A DNA stretch of 64,000 nt from Comamonadaceae bacterium OS-1 (GTDB taxonomy: Bacteria > Pseudomonadota > Gammaproteobacteria > Burkholderiales > Burkholderiaceae_C), in NCBI GenBank assembly GCA_027923965.1, contig AP026969.1, positions 4,836,001 through 4,900,000 of the forward strand, given 5' to 3'. How positions within the stretch are numbered: the stretch's first letter is position 1; each line of letters begins with the position of its first letter. The notes below the pieces were generated by a model. That model saw nothing but the letters and a program-made list of their open reading frames with translations. It did no database searches and had not been told where the DNA came from. Shown here one piece after another: positions 17,706-26,945 of this stretch. The translations under genes were made by a program, and so were the position numbers.

Positions 17706-18941
17706 TCAGCGCGGCGTGGTCAGCCGGTCGCCGATCTTCACGCCGGTCTTGACATCCAGAATCAGACCGTAGGACACCCGCTCGAACGGCCGGAACACCA
17801 TCAGCAGGCCGTTGCGTTCGTCGGGCAGCTTGATCATGGTCTTGTCGGGATCGGTGGAGTCGCGCAGGCGGGCACCGTCGGACAACAGCGACAGCACGTG
17901 GCCGCGCTCGATGCCGTCGCGCGTCCCCTTGTTGATCACCACGATCTGGCTTTGCGCCGCATTGGCGAGGGCGGTGCTGCCGTATACCGATACGACGCGG
18001 CCTTCGATGTCCTTGGCCGGTGCGCGGGGCACGAAGTTCAGTAACTCGCGCGCGGGTTCGGGCAGCAGGCGGTCGCCGACGCGGATTTCTTCCTTGGCCG
18101 AGACGATGTCCAGGCTGGCGGGCACGATGTCGAGGAAGGGCTTGCCATCGCGGTCCAGGTCTTTGGAGGGGCGCTGCACCTCGCTGCCGGCCAGGCTGGC
18201 CTTGCCGACGTACTGGGTTTCATAGCCCAGGATTTCGCCGGTGCCGGGGTCTTTCAGCGGGGTGGCGTTGCGCATCACGCGGAAGGTCTGCAGCTTGCCC
18301 TGGCCGTCGATCAGCGGGGCATTGACCGGACCCCGGGCGTAGGCGCGGTCGCCCTGGCTCAGCATCACATGGTCTTCCTGGGTGGCCACGATGCGCGGGG
18401 CCAGCGCCAAGGTGTTTTCGTCCACCACCAGCGGCTCGGACAAAAATGGCTCGATCAAATGGGTTTGCAGCGTGGGCAGGGCGTTGTCGGCCAGGTTCTC
18501 GATGCGGGTGCGTGGCGACAGGCGCACGGTGCGCATGCCGTCGCCCGATACCGTCTGGCCCGCCTGCAGCGTGGCCCGGCCATCTTTTTTGAACAGAAAC
18601 AACTGCTGGCCCGGGTAGATGCGGTGCGGGTTGCGGATGTCTTGCTGGTTCATGCCCCACAGCTCGGGCCAGCGCCACGGGGTGGTGAGAAACAGACCGG
18701 AAATGGCCCATAGCGTATCGCCCGATTTGACGGTGTAGTGGTCGGGGGCATTCGGGGCCAGTGCGGCCAGGGGCACGCCGTTTTGGGCCACCTGGCTGGC
18801 GGTGGCCTGCTGTGCGGGGGTGATGGGATAGTCTTGCGCCTGGGCTAGCGGGCTCCACAGGCTGGCCGACAAGGCCGTCAACACCATGGCTGCTGCTGCG
18901 GCGGCCCCACGCGAATCCACTCCCGCTGTTCTATATTTCAT
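17706..18941 (-). CDS. LysM peptidoglycan-binding domain protein
   Basis: 411 aa from the ATG at 18941; a GTG five codons upstream is an alternative. A signal peptide with alanine-rich core (cleavage near LAQAQ, about residue 36) is followed by one LysM domain (about 67-115, HYTVKSGDTLWAISGLF ending IYPGQQLFLF). The long C-terminal part, with YGSTALANAAQSQIVVINKG, is conserved in Burkholderiales proteins placed upstream of dprA. It probably sits in the periplasm attached to peptidoglycan. It is divergent from def and upstream of dprA in one unit. Confidence 0.88.
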   Translation of the reverse strand: MKYRTAGVDSRGAAAAAAMVLTALSASLWSPLAQAQDYPITPAQQATASQVAQNGVPLAALAPNAPDHYTVKSGDTLWAISGLFLTTPWRWPELWGMNQQDIRNPHRIYPGQQLFLFKKDGRATLQAGQTVSGDGMRTVRLSPRTRIENLADNALPTLQTHLIEPFLSEPLVVDENTLALAPRIVATQEDHVMLSQGDRAYARGPVNAPLIDGQGKLQTFRVMRNATPLKDPGTGEILGYETQYVGKASLAGSEVQRPSKDLDRDGKPFLDIVPASLDIVSAKEEIRVGDRLLPEPARELLNFVPRAPAKDIEGRVVSVYGSTALANAAQSQIVVINKGTRDGIERGHVLSLLSDGARLRDSTDPDKTMIKLPDERNGLLMVFRPFERVSYGLILDVKTGVKIGDRLTTPR

Positions 18942-19168
18942 ATTTGGTAGCACCACAAATGTCCGTCGGTGCCGCAGTTGGCGTGGTCTGCAAACAGACG
19001 CAAATCCGACGGAAAACTAACGACAAATTACGCGCGATTCTGCGCCCAAGCCCCTAGCAGGGCAACGAATATTGGCACCCCCCGGTTTGCCCAGGTCCAA
19101 AAGTAGCGAAAATAGCGACACACGGCTGGCCGCCTCGCGCCCAGTTCCCGCAATTTCGGCGAGATTCC

Positions 19169-19690
19169 ATGGCCCTACTTTCCATTCTTCAATACCCAGA
19201 CCCCAGGCTACACACCTTAGCACGACCCGTGCAGGCGGTGGACGCGCGTATCCAGTCCCTCATCGCCGATATGGTCGAGACCATGTACGAGGCCAACGGC
19301 ATCGGCCTGGCCGCCACCCAGGTGGATGTGCACGAGCGCCTGGTGGTGATCGATGTGTCCGACGAGCGCACCGAACCCCTGGTGCTGATCAACCCTGAAA
19401 TTATCTGGGCCAGCGAGGAACGGGTGCTCAACGAAGAAGGCTGCCTGTCGGTGCCCGGCATTTACGACGGCGTGGAGCGCGCCACCCAGGTGCGGGTGCA
19501 GGCGCTGGACGGCGCAGGCCAGTCGCGCACGCTGGAAGCCGAGGGCCTGCTGGCGGTGTGCATCCAGCACGAGATGGACCACCTGCTGGGCAAGGTGTTT
19601 GTGGAATACCTGTCGCCGTTGAAACGCAACCGGATCAAAAGCAAGATGCTGAAGTCCCGCCGCGCTATGGGCCGGTCGGACGCGGCCTGA
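19169..19690 (+). CDS. def: Peptide deformylase
   Basis: 173 aa. The three family motifs are intact: GIGLAATQ (44-51), EGCLSVPG (90-97, metal ligand C92) and HEMDH (134-138, ligands H134 and H138, catalytic E135). It removes the formyl group from nascent proteins. The stop codon overlaps the fmt start, so the two are translationally coupled in the usual def-fmt pair. Confidence 0.97.
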   Translation: MALLSILQYPDPRLHTLARPVQAVDARIQSLIADMVETMYEANGIGLAATQVDVHERLVVIDVSDERTEPLVLINPEIIWASEERVLNEEGCLSVPGIYDGVERATQVRVQALDGAGQSRTLEAEGLLAVCIQHEMDHLLGKVFVEYLSPLKRNRIKSKMLKSRRAMGRSDAA

Positions 19691-20670
19691 TGCGCGTCGT
19701 CTTTGCGGGCACGCCGGAGTTTGCCCAGGTGGCGCTGGCCGCACTGCAGGCCGCAGGCTTTGAAGTCGTGCTGGTGCTCACCCAGCCCGACCGCCCCGCC
19801 GGGCGCGGCATGAAGCTGCAGGCATCCCCTGTTAAACAACACGCCCTCACCCACGGTATCCCCGTGGCCCAGCCGCGCAGCCTGCGGCTGGACGGCAAAT
19901 ACCCCGATGAAGCCGCCGCCGCCCAGGCCCTGCTGCAAGCCGCCCAGGCCGATGTGATGGTGGTGGTGGCCTACGGCCTGATCTTGCCGCAGTGGGTGCT
20001 GGACGTGCCGCGCCATGGCTGCCTGAACATCCACGCCAGCCTGCTGCCGCGCTGGCGCGGTGCCGCCCCCATCCACCGCGCCATCGAGGCGGGCGATGCA
20101 CAGACCGGCGTGGCCATCATGCAGATGGATGCCGGGCTGGACACGGGCGACATGCTGCTGGTCGAATCCCTGCCTATCGCCCCTACCGACACCACTGGCA
20201 GTCTGCACGACAGGCTGGCCGATCTGGGCGGGCGCATGGTGGTGCAGGCCCTGGCGCAGCTAGGTACTTTGGTGCCCGTGCCCCAACCCAGCGAGGGCAT
20301 CACCTACGCCCACAAGATCGAAAAGCGCGAGGCGGCGATAGCCTGGACGCAGAGCGCCGACACCATCGTTCGCCGCATCCGCGCCTTCAACCCCTTCCCC
20401 GGCGCGGCCACGCTGCTGGCGGGCGAGAACCTGAAAGTCTGGGCCGCCACGGTGTCGGACGCGGCCTTGCCCGCAGGCACAAAATGTGGATCGATTGTGG
20501 CTGTCACGCCCGAATCCATAGCGGTGGCAGCTATGGATTCGATAGTGAACATCACCCAGGTGCAGCGCCCGGGTGGCAAACGTCTGGCCGTGGCCGACTT
20601 CCTGCGCGGCTGCGATGTGCAGCCCGGCATGGTGTTTGAAGGCATGCCGGATGTTCCTCAAGCGCGCTAA
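19690..20670 (+). CDS. fmt: Methionyl-tRNA formyltransferase
   Basis: 326 aa from the ATG at 19690, which overlaps the def stop. The N-terminal formyltransferase fold opens with [12 protein letters not shown] and includes the 10-formyl-THF-binding [18 protein letters not shown]-terminal OB-like domain follows. It formylates initiator Met-tRNA, and Def later removes the formyl group. Within the C-terminal domain (about residues 272-288, [17 protein letters not shown]) the DNA contains a dispersed palindromic repeat copy that is translated in frame. The azlC-like start lies inside the last 20 bases. Confidence 0.97.
   Translation: MRVVFAGTPEFAQVALAALQAAGFEVVLVLTQPDRPAGRGMKLQASPVKQHALTHGIPVAQPRSLRLDGKYPDEAAAAQALLQAAQADVMVVVAYGLILPQWVLDVPRHGCLNIHASLLPRWRGAAPIHRAIEAGDAQTGVAIMQMDAGLDTGDMLLVESLPIAPTDTTGSLHDRLADLGGRMVVQALAQLGTLVPVPQPSEGITYAHKIEKREAAIAWTQSADTIVRRIRAFNPFPGAATLLAGENLKVWAATVSDAALPAGTKCGSIVAVTPESIAVAAMDSIVNITQVQRPGGKRLAVADFLRGCDVQPGMVFEGMPDVPQAR
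20505..20551. repeat. Dispersed repeat copy inside fmt
   Basis: GAATCCATAGCGGTGGCAGC and TATGGATTC form an inverted arm pair in the fmt C-terminal domain; it is read in frame. Confidence 0.5.
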
Positions 20671-21376
20671 CCGCAGCCACCCCGAGTTCCGCGTCGGCGC
20701 GTCCGAAATGTGGCCGCAAGCCCCCGGTATGGTGGCCTGGGGCCTGATGACCGGCGTGGCCATGGCCAAGTCGGGCATGAGCCTGTTCGAGTCGCTGCTG
20801 ATGACCCTGACCGTGTTTGCCGGCAGCTCCCAGCTGGCCGCCGCGCCCCTGCTCACCGTGGACGCACCGGCCTGGGTGATTCTGGCCACCGGCTTTTGCG
20901 TCAACCTGCGCTTCGTGGTGTTCAGCCTGCACCTGCGGCCCTACCTGATGCACCTGCCCTGGCTGGAGCGCATCAGCCACGGCTACCTGACCACCGACAT
21001 GACCTATGTGATGTTCACCCGGCGCTTTGCCCACCCTGGCGACACGCCCGAGGCCCAAAACGCCCAGGAGGCCTACCTGGCGGGCAGCAACAGCGCCTGC
21101 TGGATCAGCTGGATGCCCGCCAGCGTGACCGGTGTGGTGCTGGCCAACTTCATCCCCACCACCTGGGGCCTGGGCTTTGCAGGCATTCTGTGCCTGATCG
21201 GTATCTTGTGTTCGCTGGCCAGCACCCGGCTGCGCATCGTCTCGGCGGTGGTGGCGGCCATGGTGGCCATCACCACCTACCAGCTGCCATTCAAGCTCAA
21301 CATCGTGGTGGCCATCGCCATGGCGGTGTTCGCCTGCATGTCCATCGAAAAAATGCGCCGCAAGGTGGCGGCATGA
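20651..21376 (+). CDS. AzlC-family branched-chain amino-acid exporter, large subunit
   Basis: 241 aa from the ATG at 20651, overlapping the fmt end by 20 bp; longer upstream frames read through fmt and are not credible. It is a multi-pass membrane protein with the AzlC pattern [21 protein letters not shown] and [13 protein letters not shown]. With its small partner AzlD it forms an inner-membrane exporter for branched-chain amino acids or related compounds. The downstream azlD-like gene overlaps as ATGA, so subunits are coupled. Substrate is inferred from the family. Confidence 0.9.
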   Translation: MFLKRANRSHPEFRVGASEMWPQAPGMVAWGLMTGVAMAKSGMSLFESLLMTLTVFAGSSQLAAAPLLTVDAPAWVILATGFCVNLRFVVFSLHLRPYLMHLPWLERISHGYLTTDMTYVMFTRRFAHPGDTPEAQNAQEAYLAGSNSACWISWMPASVTGVVLANFIPTTWGLGFAGILCLIGILCSLASTRLRIVSAVVAAMVAITTYQLPFKLNIVVAIAMAVFACMSIEKMRRKVAA

Positions 21377-21711
21377 ACGGCAGCACCACCTGGGAGACGG
21401 TGGCCATCATCCTCGGGCTGGCGGCCATCACCGTCATCACCCGCTGCTTTTTCTTTCTCACCCGCAAATCCGCCAGCCTGCCGCACTGGGCCCAGCGCGG
21501 CCTGCAGTACGCGCCGATTGCCGCGCTGTCTGCCGTGGTGCTGCCCGAGGTGCTGATGACCCAGGGCCACCTGCTGGCCACCTGGATGGATGCGCGGCTG
21601 TTTGGTGCCGCCGCCGGGGTGCTGGTGTACTTTTGGCGGCGCGACGTGCTGCTGACCATCGTGGCGGGCATGGCCGTGTATCTGCCGCTGCATCTTGGCT
21701 TAGGTTGGTAA
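21373..21711 (+). CDS. AzlD-family transporter small subunit
   Basis: 112 aa with about four membrane helices and the typical ITVITRCFFFLTRKSASLPH and ALSAVVLPEVLM. It overlaps the azlC-like stop by 4 bp. It is the small subunit of an AzlCD exporter. Confidence 0.88.
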   Translation: MNGSTTWETVAIILGLAAITVITRCFFFLTRKSASLPHWAQRGLQYAPIAALSAVVLPEVLMTQGHLLATWMDARLFGAAAGVLVYFWRRDVLLTIVAGMAVYLPLHLGLGW

Positions 21712-21775
21712 CTCTTTGGGCGGATAGCGCTCCTAGAATGGCGGGTTTCCCCCTCTAACCTACCGAGACACCGCC

Positions 21776-22966
21776 ATGAACGTCATCCGCTTCTCCGATC
21801 TGTGCGCCCAGGGCAAAGCCGCAGGCCAACGTGTTTTCATCCGCGCCGACCTGAACGTGCCGCAAGACGATGCCGGTGCCATCACCGAAGACACCCGCAT
21901 CCGCGCTTCGGTGCCATGCATCCAGATGGCGCTGGACGCAGGCGCGGCGGTCATGGTGACCTCGCACCTGGGCCGCCCCACCGAAGGCGCGTTCAAACCC
22001 GAAGACTCGCTGGCCCCGGTGGCCCAGCGCCTGGGCGAGCTGCTAGGTCGCGATGTGCCGCTGGTGGCCAACTGGGTAGATGGCGTGACCGTAGCCCCCG
22101 GCCAGGTCGTGCTGCTGGAGAACTGCCGCGTCAACGTGGGCGAAAAGAAAAACAGCCCCGAGCTGGCCAAGAAAATGGCCGCGCTGTGCGACATCTTTGT
22201 GAACGACGCGTTCGGCACCGCCCACCGCGCCGAAGGCACCACCTACGGCATCGCCGAATACGCCAAGGTTGCCTGCGCAGGCCCCCTGCTCGCGGCCGAG
22301 ATCGATGCCATCACCAAGGCCCTGGCCCATCCCCAGCGCCCGCTGTTGGCCATCGTGGCGGGCTCCAAGGTATCCACCAAGCTGACCATCCTGAAAGCCT
22401 TGTCTGAAAAGGTGGACGGGCTCATCGTGGGCGGCGGCATTGCCAACACCTTCATGCTGGCCGCCGGGTTGAAGATCGGCAAAAGCCTGGCCGAGCCCGA
22501 CCTGGTGGACCAGGCCAAGGCCGTGATCGATGCCATGCAAGCCCGCGGTGCGGCCGTGCCCATCCCCACCGACGTGGTCACCGCCAAGACCTTTGCCGCC
22601 GATGCCGTGGCCACCGTCAAGGCCGCCACCGATGTGGCCGAGGACGACCTGATCCTCGACATCGGCCCGCAAACCGCCGCCGCGCTGGCGCTGCAGCTCA
22701 AGTCGGCGGGCACCATCGTCTGGAACGGCCCGGTCGGCGTGTTCGAGTTCGATGCCTTCGCCCATGGCACCGAAACGATTGCCCGCGCGATTGCCGACAG
22801 TGCTGCGTTTTCGATAGCTGGCGGTGGCGACACTCTGGCGGCGATTGCCAAATACGGCATTGAAAAACAGGTGGGTTACATCTCCACCGGCGGCGGCGCT
22901 TTCCTGGAAATCCTGGAAGGCAAGACCCTGCCCGCGTTCGAGATTCTGCAAAAACGCGCTGCCTGA
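21776..22966 (+). CDS. pgk: Phosphoglycerate kinase
   Basis: 396 aa, normal length. Motifs include [22 protein letters not shown] and the C-terminal nucleotide-binding [13 protein letters not shown] and STGGGAFLE. It converts 1,3-bisphosphoglycerate plus ADP to 3-phosphoglycerate plus ATP in glycolysis, and runs in reverse in gluconeogenesis. Two other glycolytic genes, pyk and fba, lie 5-8 kb further on, a cluster often seen in Burkholderiales, here interrupted by transport and envelope genes. Confidence 0.98.
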   Translation: MNVIRFSDLCAQGKAAGQRVFIRADLNVPQDDAGAITEDTRIRASVPCIQMALDAGAAVMVTSHLGRPTEGAFKPEDSLAPVAQRLGELLGRDVPLVANWVDGVTVAPGQVVLLENCRVNVGEKKNSPELAKKMAALCDIFVNDAFGTAHRAEGTTYGIAEYAKVACAGPLLAAEIDAITKALAHPQRPLLAIVAGSKVSTKLTILKALSEKVDGLIVGGGIANTFMLAAGLKIGKSLAEPDLVDQAKAVIDAMQARGAAVPIPTDVVTAKTFAADAVATVKAATDVAEDDLILDIGPQTAAALALQLKSAGTIVWNGPVGVFEFDAFAHGTETIARAIADSAAFSIAGGGDTLAAIAKYGIEKQVGYISTGGGAFLEILEGKTLPAFEILQKRAA

Positions 22967-23083
22967 GGCCCGCGGTACACACCGCAGACATGTAACGGTG
23001 TTCCACTAGCGGCCTGAGCCGCGCATCCAGCGGCAGTGTGTGTTTGCCGTGGGTTCCTCCCATCGCATTTCGGGAGGATCGCC

Positions 23084-24817
23084 ATGTTCGAGTTGCGCAA
23101 CCCGCAGGCGCGGGGCAGCCGCCCGCCGGGCAAAGCGCCCAACCGGTGGGACTTTGCCCTGCTGCCATTGGTGCTGGCCGTGTTGGTGGCCCTGGCGTTT
23201 GGCGCGGCGCAGATGGCCCGGCCGTTTGCCATGGGCGAGACGCTGGAGATATCGCTCTCGCCCGCCTATCTGCCGTATTACCTGCTGCGCACCATTCTGC
23301 GCATGTTTTTGGCGCTGGCCTGTTCGCTGCTGTTCAGCTGTGTGTTTGCAGCCATCGCCGCCAAATACCGGGCCGCCGAAAAGGCCATGGTTCCCATTCT
23401 GGACGTGCTGCAGTCGGTGCCGATCCTGGGTTTCCAGGCGATTGCCATTGCGCCCTTCATTGCGCTGTTTCCGGGCAGCCTGCTGGGTGTGGAATGCGCC
23501 GCCATTTTTGCCATCTTCACCTCGCAGGCCTGGAACATGGCCTTCAGCCTGTACCAGTCGATCCGCAACGTGCCCGATGAGCTGAACGAGGCGGCACGGG
23601 TGTTTCGCCTGTCGGGCTGGCAGCGCTTTTGGCGGCTGGAGCTGCCCTTTGCCATGCCGGGGCTGCTGTGGAACATGATGATGTCGATGTCGGGCGGCTG
23701 GTTTTTTCTGGTGGCGGCCGAAGCGATTTCGGTGGCCAACCAGGACATCAAGTTGCCGGGCATCGGCTCCTACATCGCCGTGGCCATCGAGGCCAAGGAC
23801 GGCTGGGCCATCGGCTACGCGATTGCGGCCATGCTGGCGGGCATTCTGCTGTACGACCAGCTGTTCTTCCGGCCCCCGCTGGCCTGGGCCGACAAGTTCC
23901 GGTTTGAAGAGTCGCAGGGCGACACGGCGCAGCAGTCGTGGCTGCTGGACTGGATGGGCCGCAGCCGCTGGATGCGCGGGCTGACGGCGCAATTCTGGAC
24001 GCTGATGCGCAGCGCCCTGGGCTGGTTCAGCGTGCAGGCCGATGCCGCCGGACGCAATGCGCCGCCGAAGCCGCACAACCCGCTGTGGGAGCGCCTGTGG
24101 GATGCCGCCCTGGTGCTGGCCGCCGTGGCAGCGCTGGCCTGGCTGGTGCTGTTTGTGCACACCGTGGTGGGCTGGGGCGAGGCCGCGCACGTAGCCTTTT
24201 TAGGCCTGATCACGCTGGCGCGGGTGCTGCTGCTGATAGCGCTGGCCTCGCTGGTGTGGGTGCCGGTGGCGGTGTGGATCGGGCTGCGGCCTGCGTACTC
24301 GCAGCGGGTGCAGGCGGTGGCGCAGTTTTTGGCCGCGTTCCCCGTCAATCTGATGTTTCCGCTGGTGGTCTACCTGCTGGTCACCTGGCGGCTCAACCCC
24401 AACCTCTGGCTCAGCCCGCTGATGGTGTTTGGCACCCAGTGGTACATCCTGTTCAACGTGGTGGCCGGGGCTGCCACCATTCCGAACGAGCTGCGCCTGG
24501 CCGCCGACAACCTGGGCGTCAAGGGCTGGCTGAAGTGGAAACGCGTCTACCTGCCTGCGGTGTTTCCCAGCTATATCACCGGGGCCATCACCGCCAGCGG
24601 TGGGTCGTGGAACGCCAGCATCGTGGCCGAGTACGTCACCTGGGGCAAAACCACCCTGGTGGCCGATGGTCTGGGCAGCTACATCAAGCAGATGACCGAC
24701 GCGGGCGACTTCCACCGCATTGCGCTGGGCATTGGTGTGATGTGCATTTTTGTGATGGTGTTGAACCGCTTCTTCTGGCGCAAGCTGTATGTGCTGGCCG
24801 AGGACCGCAGTCGTTAA
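23084..24817 (+). CDS. ABC transporter permease, duplicated (two-domain) NitT/TauT type
   Basis: 577 aa from an ATG preceded by CGGGAGGATCGCC. Two homologous permease halves are joined: each carries an EAA loop, one with NVPDELNEAARVFRLSGWQRF and one with TIPNELRLAADNLGVKGWLK. Normally such permeases are ~260-aa homodimers, so this single chain probably replaces the dimer. It is followed by its ATPase gene after 19 bp. No periplasmic binding-protein gene lies nearby. Relatives transport nitrate, sulfonates or bicarbonate; the substrate here is unknown. Confidence 0.85.
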   Translation: MFELRNPQARGSRPPGKAPNRWDFALLPLVLAVLVALAFGAAQMARPFAMGETLEISLSPAYLPYYLLRTILRMFLALACSLLFSCVFAAIAAKYRAAEKAMVPILDVLQSVPILGFQAIAIAPFIALFPGSLLGVECAAIFAIFTSQAWNMAFSLYQSIRNVPDELNEAARVFRLSGWQRFWRLELPFAMPGLLWNMMMSMSGGWFFLVAAEAISVANQDIKLPGIGSYIAVAIEAKDGWAIGYAIAAMLAGILLYDQLFFRPPLAWADKFRFEESQGDTAQQSWLLDWMGRSRWMRGLTAQFWTLMRSALGWFSVQADAAGRNAPPKPHNPLWERLWDAALVLAAVAALAWLVLFVHTVVGWGEAAHVAFLGLITLARVLLLIALASLVWVPVAVWIGLRPAYSQRVQAVAQFLAAFPVNLMFPLVVYLLVTWRLNPNLWLSPLMVFGTQWYILFNVVAGAATIPNELRLAADNLGVKGWLKWKRVYLPAVFPSYITGAITASGGSWNASIVAEYVTWGKTTLVADGLGSYIKQMTDAGDFHRIALGIGVMCIFVMVLNRFFWRKLYVLAEDRSR

Positions 24818-24836
24818 CGGGAAGGTCGGGAGAGCT

Positions 24837-26129
24837 ATGAATGTGATTGAACTGCAAGGCGTGGCCAAGTCTTTCCGCGCCGCCGACGGCACCGCCCGCA
24901 GTGTGCTGGAGTCGGTGGACTTTCACCTGGCCGAGGGCGAAATCGTGGCCCTGCTGGGCAAGTCGGGCTCGGGCAAGTCCACCTTGCTGCGCATCATGGC
25001 CGGGCTGATTCCGGCCGACCACGGCAAGGTGGAATACCGCCAGCAGCCCATCCACGCGCCGGTGGCGGGCATTGCCATGGTGTTCCAGTCGTTTGCCCTG
25101 TTTCCGTGGCTCACGGTGCAGCAAAACGTGGAGCTGGGCCTGGAAGCCCAGGGCGTGCCCGCCGCCGAGCGCCAGACGCGCGCCGACGCGGTGCTGGAGA
25201 TGATCGGCCTGGCCGGGTTTGGCGGGGCCTTGCCGCGCGAACTGTCGGGCGGCATGAAGCAGCGGGTGGGCATTGCCCGCGCCCTGGTCACCAACCCCGA
25301 CATTTTGCTGATGGACGAGGCGTTTTCGGCGCTGGACGTGCTGACCGGTGAAACCCTGCGCAACGACATGCTGGAGCTGTGGGACGGCGACCAGATCCCC
25401 ACCAAGGGCATCCTGATCGTCTCGCACAACATCGAAGAGGCGGTGATGATGGCCGACCGCATCATCATCCTGGCCAGCGACCCGGGCCGCATCCGGGACG
25501 AGGTCCAGATCGATCTGCCGCGCCCGCGCGATGCGGACTCGGTGGAGGTGCGGGCGCTGATCGACGAGGTCTATGGCCTGATGACCCAGCGCCCCACACC
25601 CGAGGCCACCGCCGGTGCCCCGGTCACTGCGCACCTGGGCTACCGGCTGCCGCCCACCGATATTGGCCGCATCGAAGGCGTGCTGGAACTGCTGGCCGAC
25701 ACGCCGTTCGATGGGCATGCCGACCTGCCGCAACTGGCCGAAGAGTCCGAGCTGGCCGACGAAGAGCTGTTCCCCACCTACGAGGCGCTGAGCCTGATGG
25801 GCCTGGCCCACGTGGACCACGGCGATATCCACCTGACCCCGCTGGGCCAGCACTACGTGGATGCCGACCAGGCGCGTCGCCAGGAGATTTTTGGCCAACA
25901 GCTGCTGACCCACGTGCCCCTGGCCTCGCACATCCGGCGCAACCTGGAGAGCGAGCCCAGCGGTACCCTGTCCGAGAAGCGCTTCCTGGAGTTGCTGGAA
26001 GAGTTCATGGACGCGGTGGAAGCCAAACGCGTGCTGGAAGTGGCCATCGAATGGGGCCGCTATGGCGAGGTCTATGGCTACGATTACCACACCGGGCGGC
26101 TTACGCTGCCCGAGGAGTCGGGTGGCTGA
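24837..26129 (+). CDS. ABC transporter ATPase with C-terminal AAA-associated domain
   Basis: 430 aa. The N-terminal ABC domain (about 1-250) has Walker A GKSGSGKST, signature LSGGMKQR, and Walker B ILLMDEAFSALD. About 150 extra C-terminal residues (from about 285, DIGRIEGVLELLADTPFDGH to EESGG) resemble the AAA-associated domain found fused to NitT/TauT-type ATPases, probably regulatory. It works with the two-domain permease upstream. Confidence 0.88.
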   Translation: MNVIELQGVAKSFRAADGTARSVLESVDFHLAEGEIVALLGKSGSGKSTLLRIMAGLIPADHGKVEYRQQPIHAPVAGIAMVFQSFALFPWLTVQQNVELGLEAQGVPAAERQTRADAVLEMIGLAGFGGALPRELSGGMKQRVGIARALVTNPDILLMDEAFSALDVLTGETLRNDMLELWDGDQIPTKGILIVSHNIEEAVMMADRIIILASDPGRIRDEVQIDLPRPRDADSVEVRALIDEVYGLMTQRPTPEATAGAPVTAHLGYRLPPTDIGRIEGVLELLADTPFDGHADLPQLAEESELADEELFPTYEALSLMGLAHVDHGDIHLTPLGQHYVDADQARRQEIFGQQLLTHVPLASHIRRNLESEPSGTLSEKRFLELLEEFMDAVEAKRVLEVAIEWGRYGEVYGYDYHTGRLTLPEESGG

Positions 26130-26132
26130 TGT

Positions 26133-26185
26133 GCTATTGAATTAAGAGCTTCTCAAGCTTATTCCATCTGCATGAAGTGCCGATT
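26133..26185. repeat. Dispersed palindromic repeat copy
   Basis: GCTATTGAATTAAGAGCTTC and CAAGCTTATTCCATCTGC form a diverged copy between the convergent ATPase and ompW genes. Confidence 0.5.
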
Positions 26186-26217
26186 TTTTATAAATCGTTG
26201 TCCCTGGTTGTAATGGC

Positions 26218-26808
26218 TTAAAACTTCCAACCCAGGCCAATGCCGAACAGCACCGGGTCCACCTTGAAGGTGCCCAGCTTGGCGCCACCGGCGGCCACGT
26301 CGGTGCGGATATAAACCTTCTTCAGGTCGAAGTTCAGCACCATGTTCTTTGCCACCGGAATGTCCACGCCCACCTGCAGTGCGGGGCCATAGCTGTTGCG
26401 GTCTACCGTCACGCCTGCGGGCAGGTTCACCGAGCTCAGGCGGGTGTAGTTCAGGCCCGCGCCCACGTAGGGTGTGAAACCGGCCTGGGGCAAGTGGTAT
26501 TGCAGCGTCAGGGTGGGGGGCAGGTGCTTGAAGCTGCCGATGGCGGTGCCGCCTGCGCTCAGCGTCTGCTTTTGCGGCACGGTCAGCACCAGCTCGGCGG
26601 CAATGTTGGGCGTGAAAAAGTAGCTGATGTCCAGCTCGGGCAGCCACTTGTTGTTGATGGACAGGGACAGCGGGGTGGTGTCGCCATTGGCGCTGTCCAG
26701 GTGCACGGCACGGGCGCGAACCAGCCACGGGCCAGGTGCGCTGGACTGGGCCAGGGCGGCGGTGGACAACAGGGCGCAGAGTGCGGCGGCGAATACGGTT
26801 TTTTGCAT
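26218..26808 (-). CDS. ompW: OmpW-family outer-membrane protein
   Basis: 196 aa with a Sec signal peptide (cleavage after ALA, about residue 20), an eight-strand barrel pattern and the family segments AGFTPYVGAGLNYTRLSSV and the C-terminal LFGIGLGWKF ending in F, which directs outer-membrane insertion. OmpW forms a small hydrophobic channel. Two 14-bp FNR/Anr-like sites (26878-26923) lie upstream. OmpW is controlled by FNR in E. coli, which fits. Confidence 0.92.
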   Translation of the reverse strand: MQKTVFAAALCALLSTAALAQSSAPGPWLVRARAVHLDSANGDTTPLSLSINNKWLPELDISYFFTPNIAAELVLTVPQKQTLSAGGTAIGSFKHLPPTLTLQYHLPQAGFTPYVGAGLNYTRLSSVNLPAGVTVDRNSYGPALQVGVDIPVAKNMVLNFDLKKVYIRTDVAAGGAKLGTFKVDPVLFGIGLGWKF

Positions 26809-26877
26809 GGTCTTCTTTCAATCAGGTTGCGGGAACATCCCACCCCTTGATTACAGAAGACCCTGCCCTTGGGGACT

Positions 26878-26891
26878 TTGCGCCGCATCAA
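26878..26891. promoter_or_regulatory. FNR/Anr-type binding site 1
   Basis: TTGCGCCGCATCAA, read the other way TTGATGCGGCGCAA, matches the FNR/Anr consensus TTGAT n4 ATCAA in 12 of 14 positions. It lies about 70 bp upstream of ompW. Confidence 0.5.
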
Positions 26892-26909
26892 ACCGTGTGT
26901 ACACCGCAT

Positions 26910-26923
26910 TTGCGCCAGATCAA
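26910..26923. promoter_or_regulatory. FNR/Anr-type binding site 2
   Basis: TTGCGCCAGATCAA, the reverse being TTGATCTGGCGCAA. It is almost identical to site 1, spaced 32 bp from it centre to centre. Confidence 0.5.
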
Positions 26924-26945
26924 ACGTCCACGAAGTGCACCCGCT

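Noticed and set aside
22967..23083. Possible riboswitch before the two-domain ABC permease
   Set aside because: Some GC-rich pairing is visible but it does not match consensus cores I know (guanidine, cobalamin, TPP). A covariance search would be needed.
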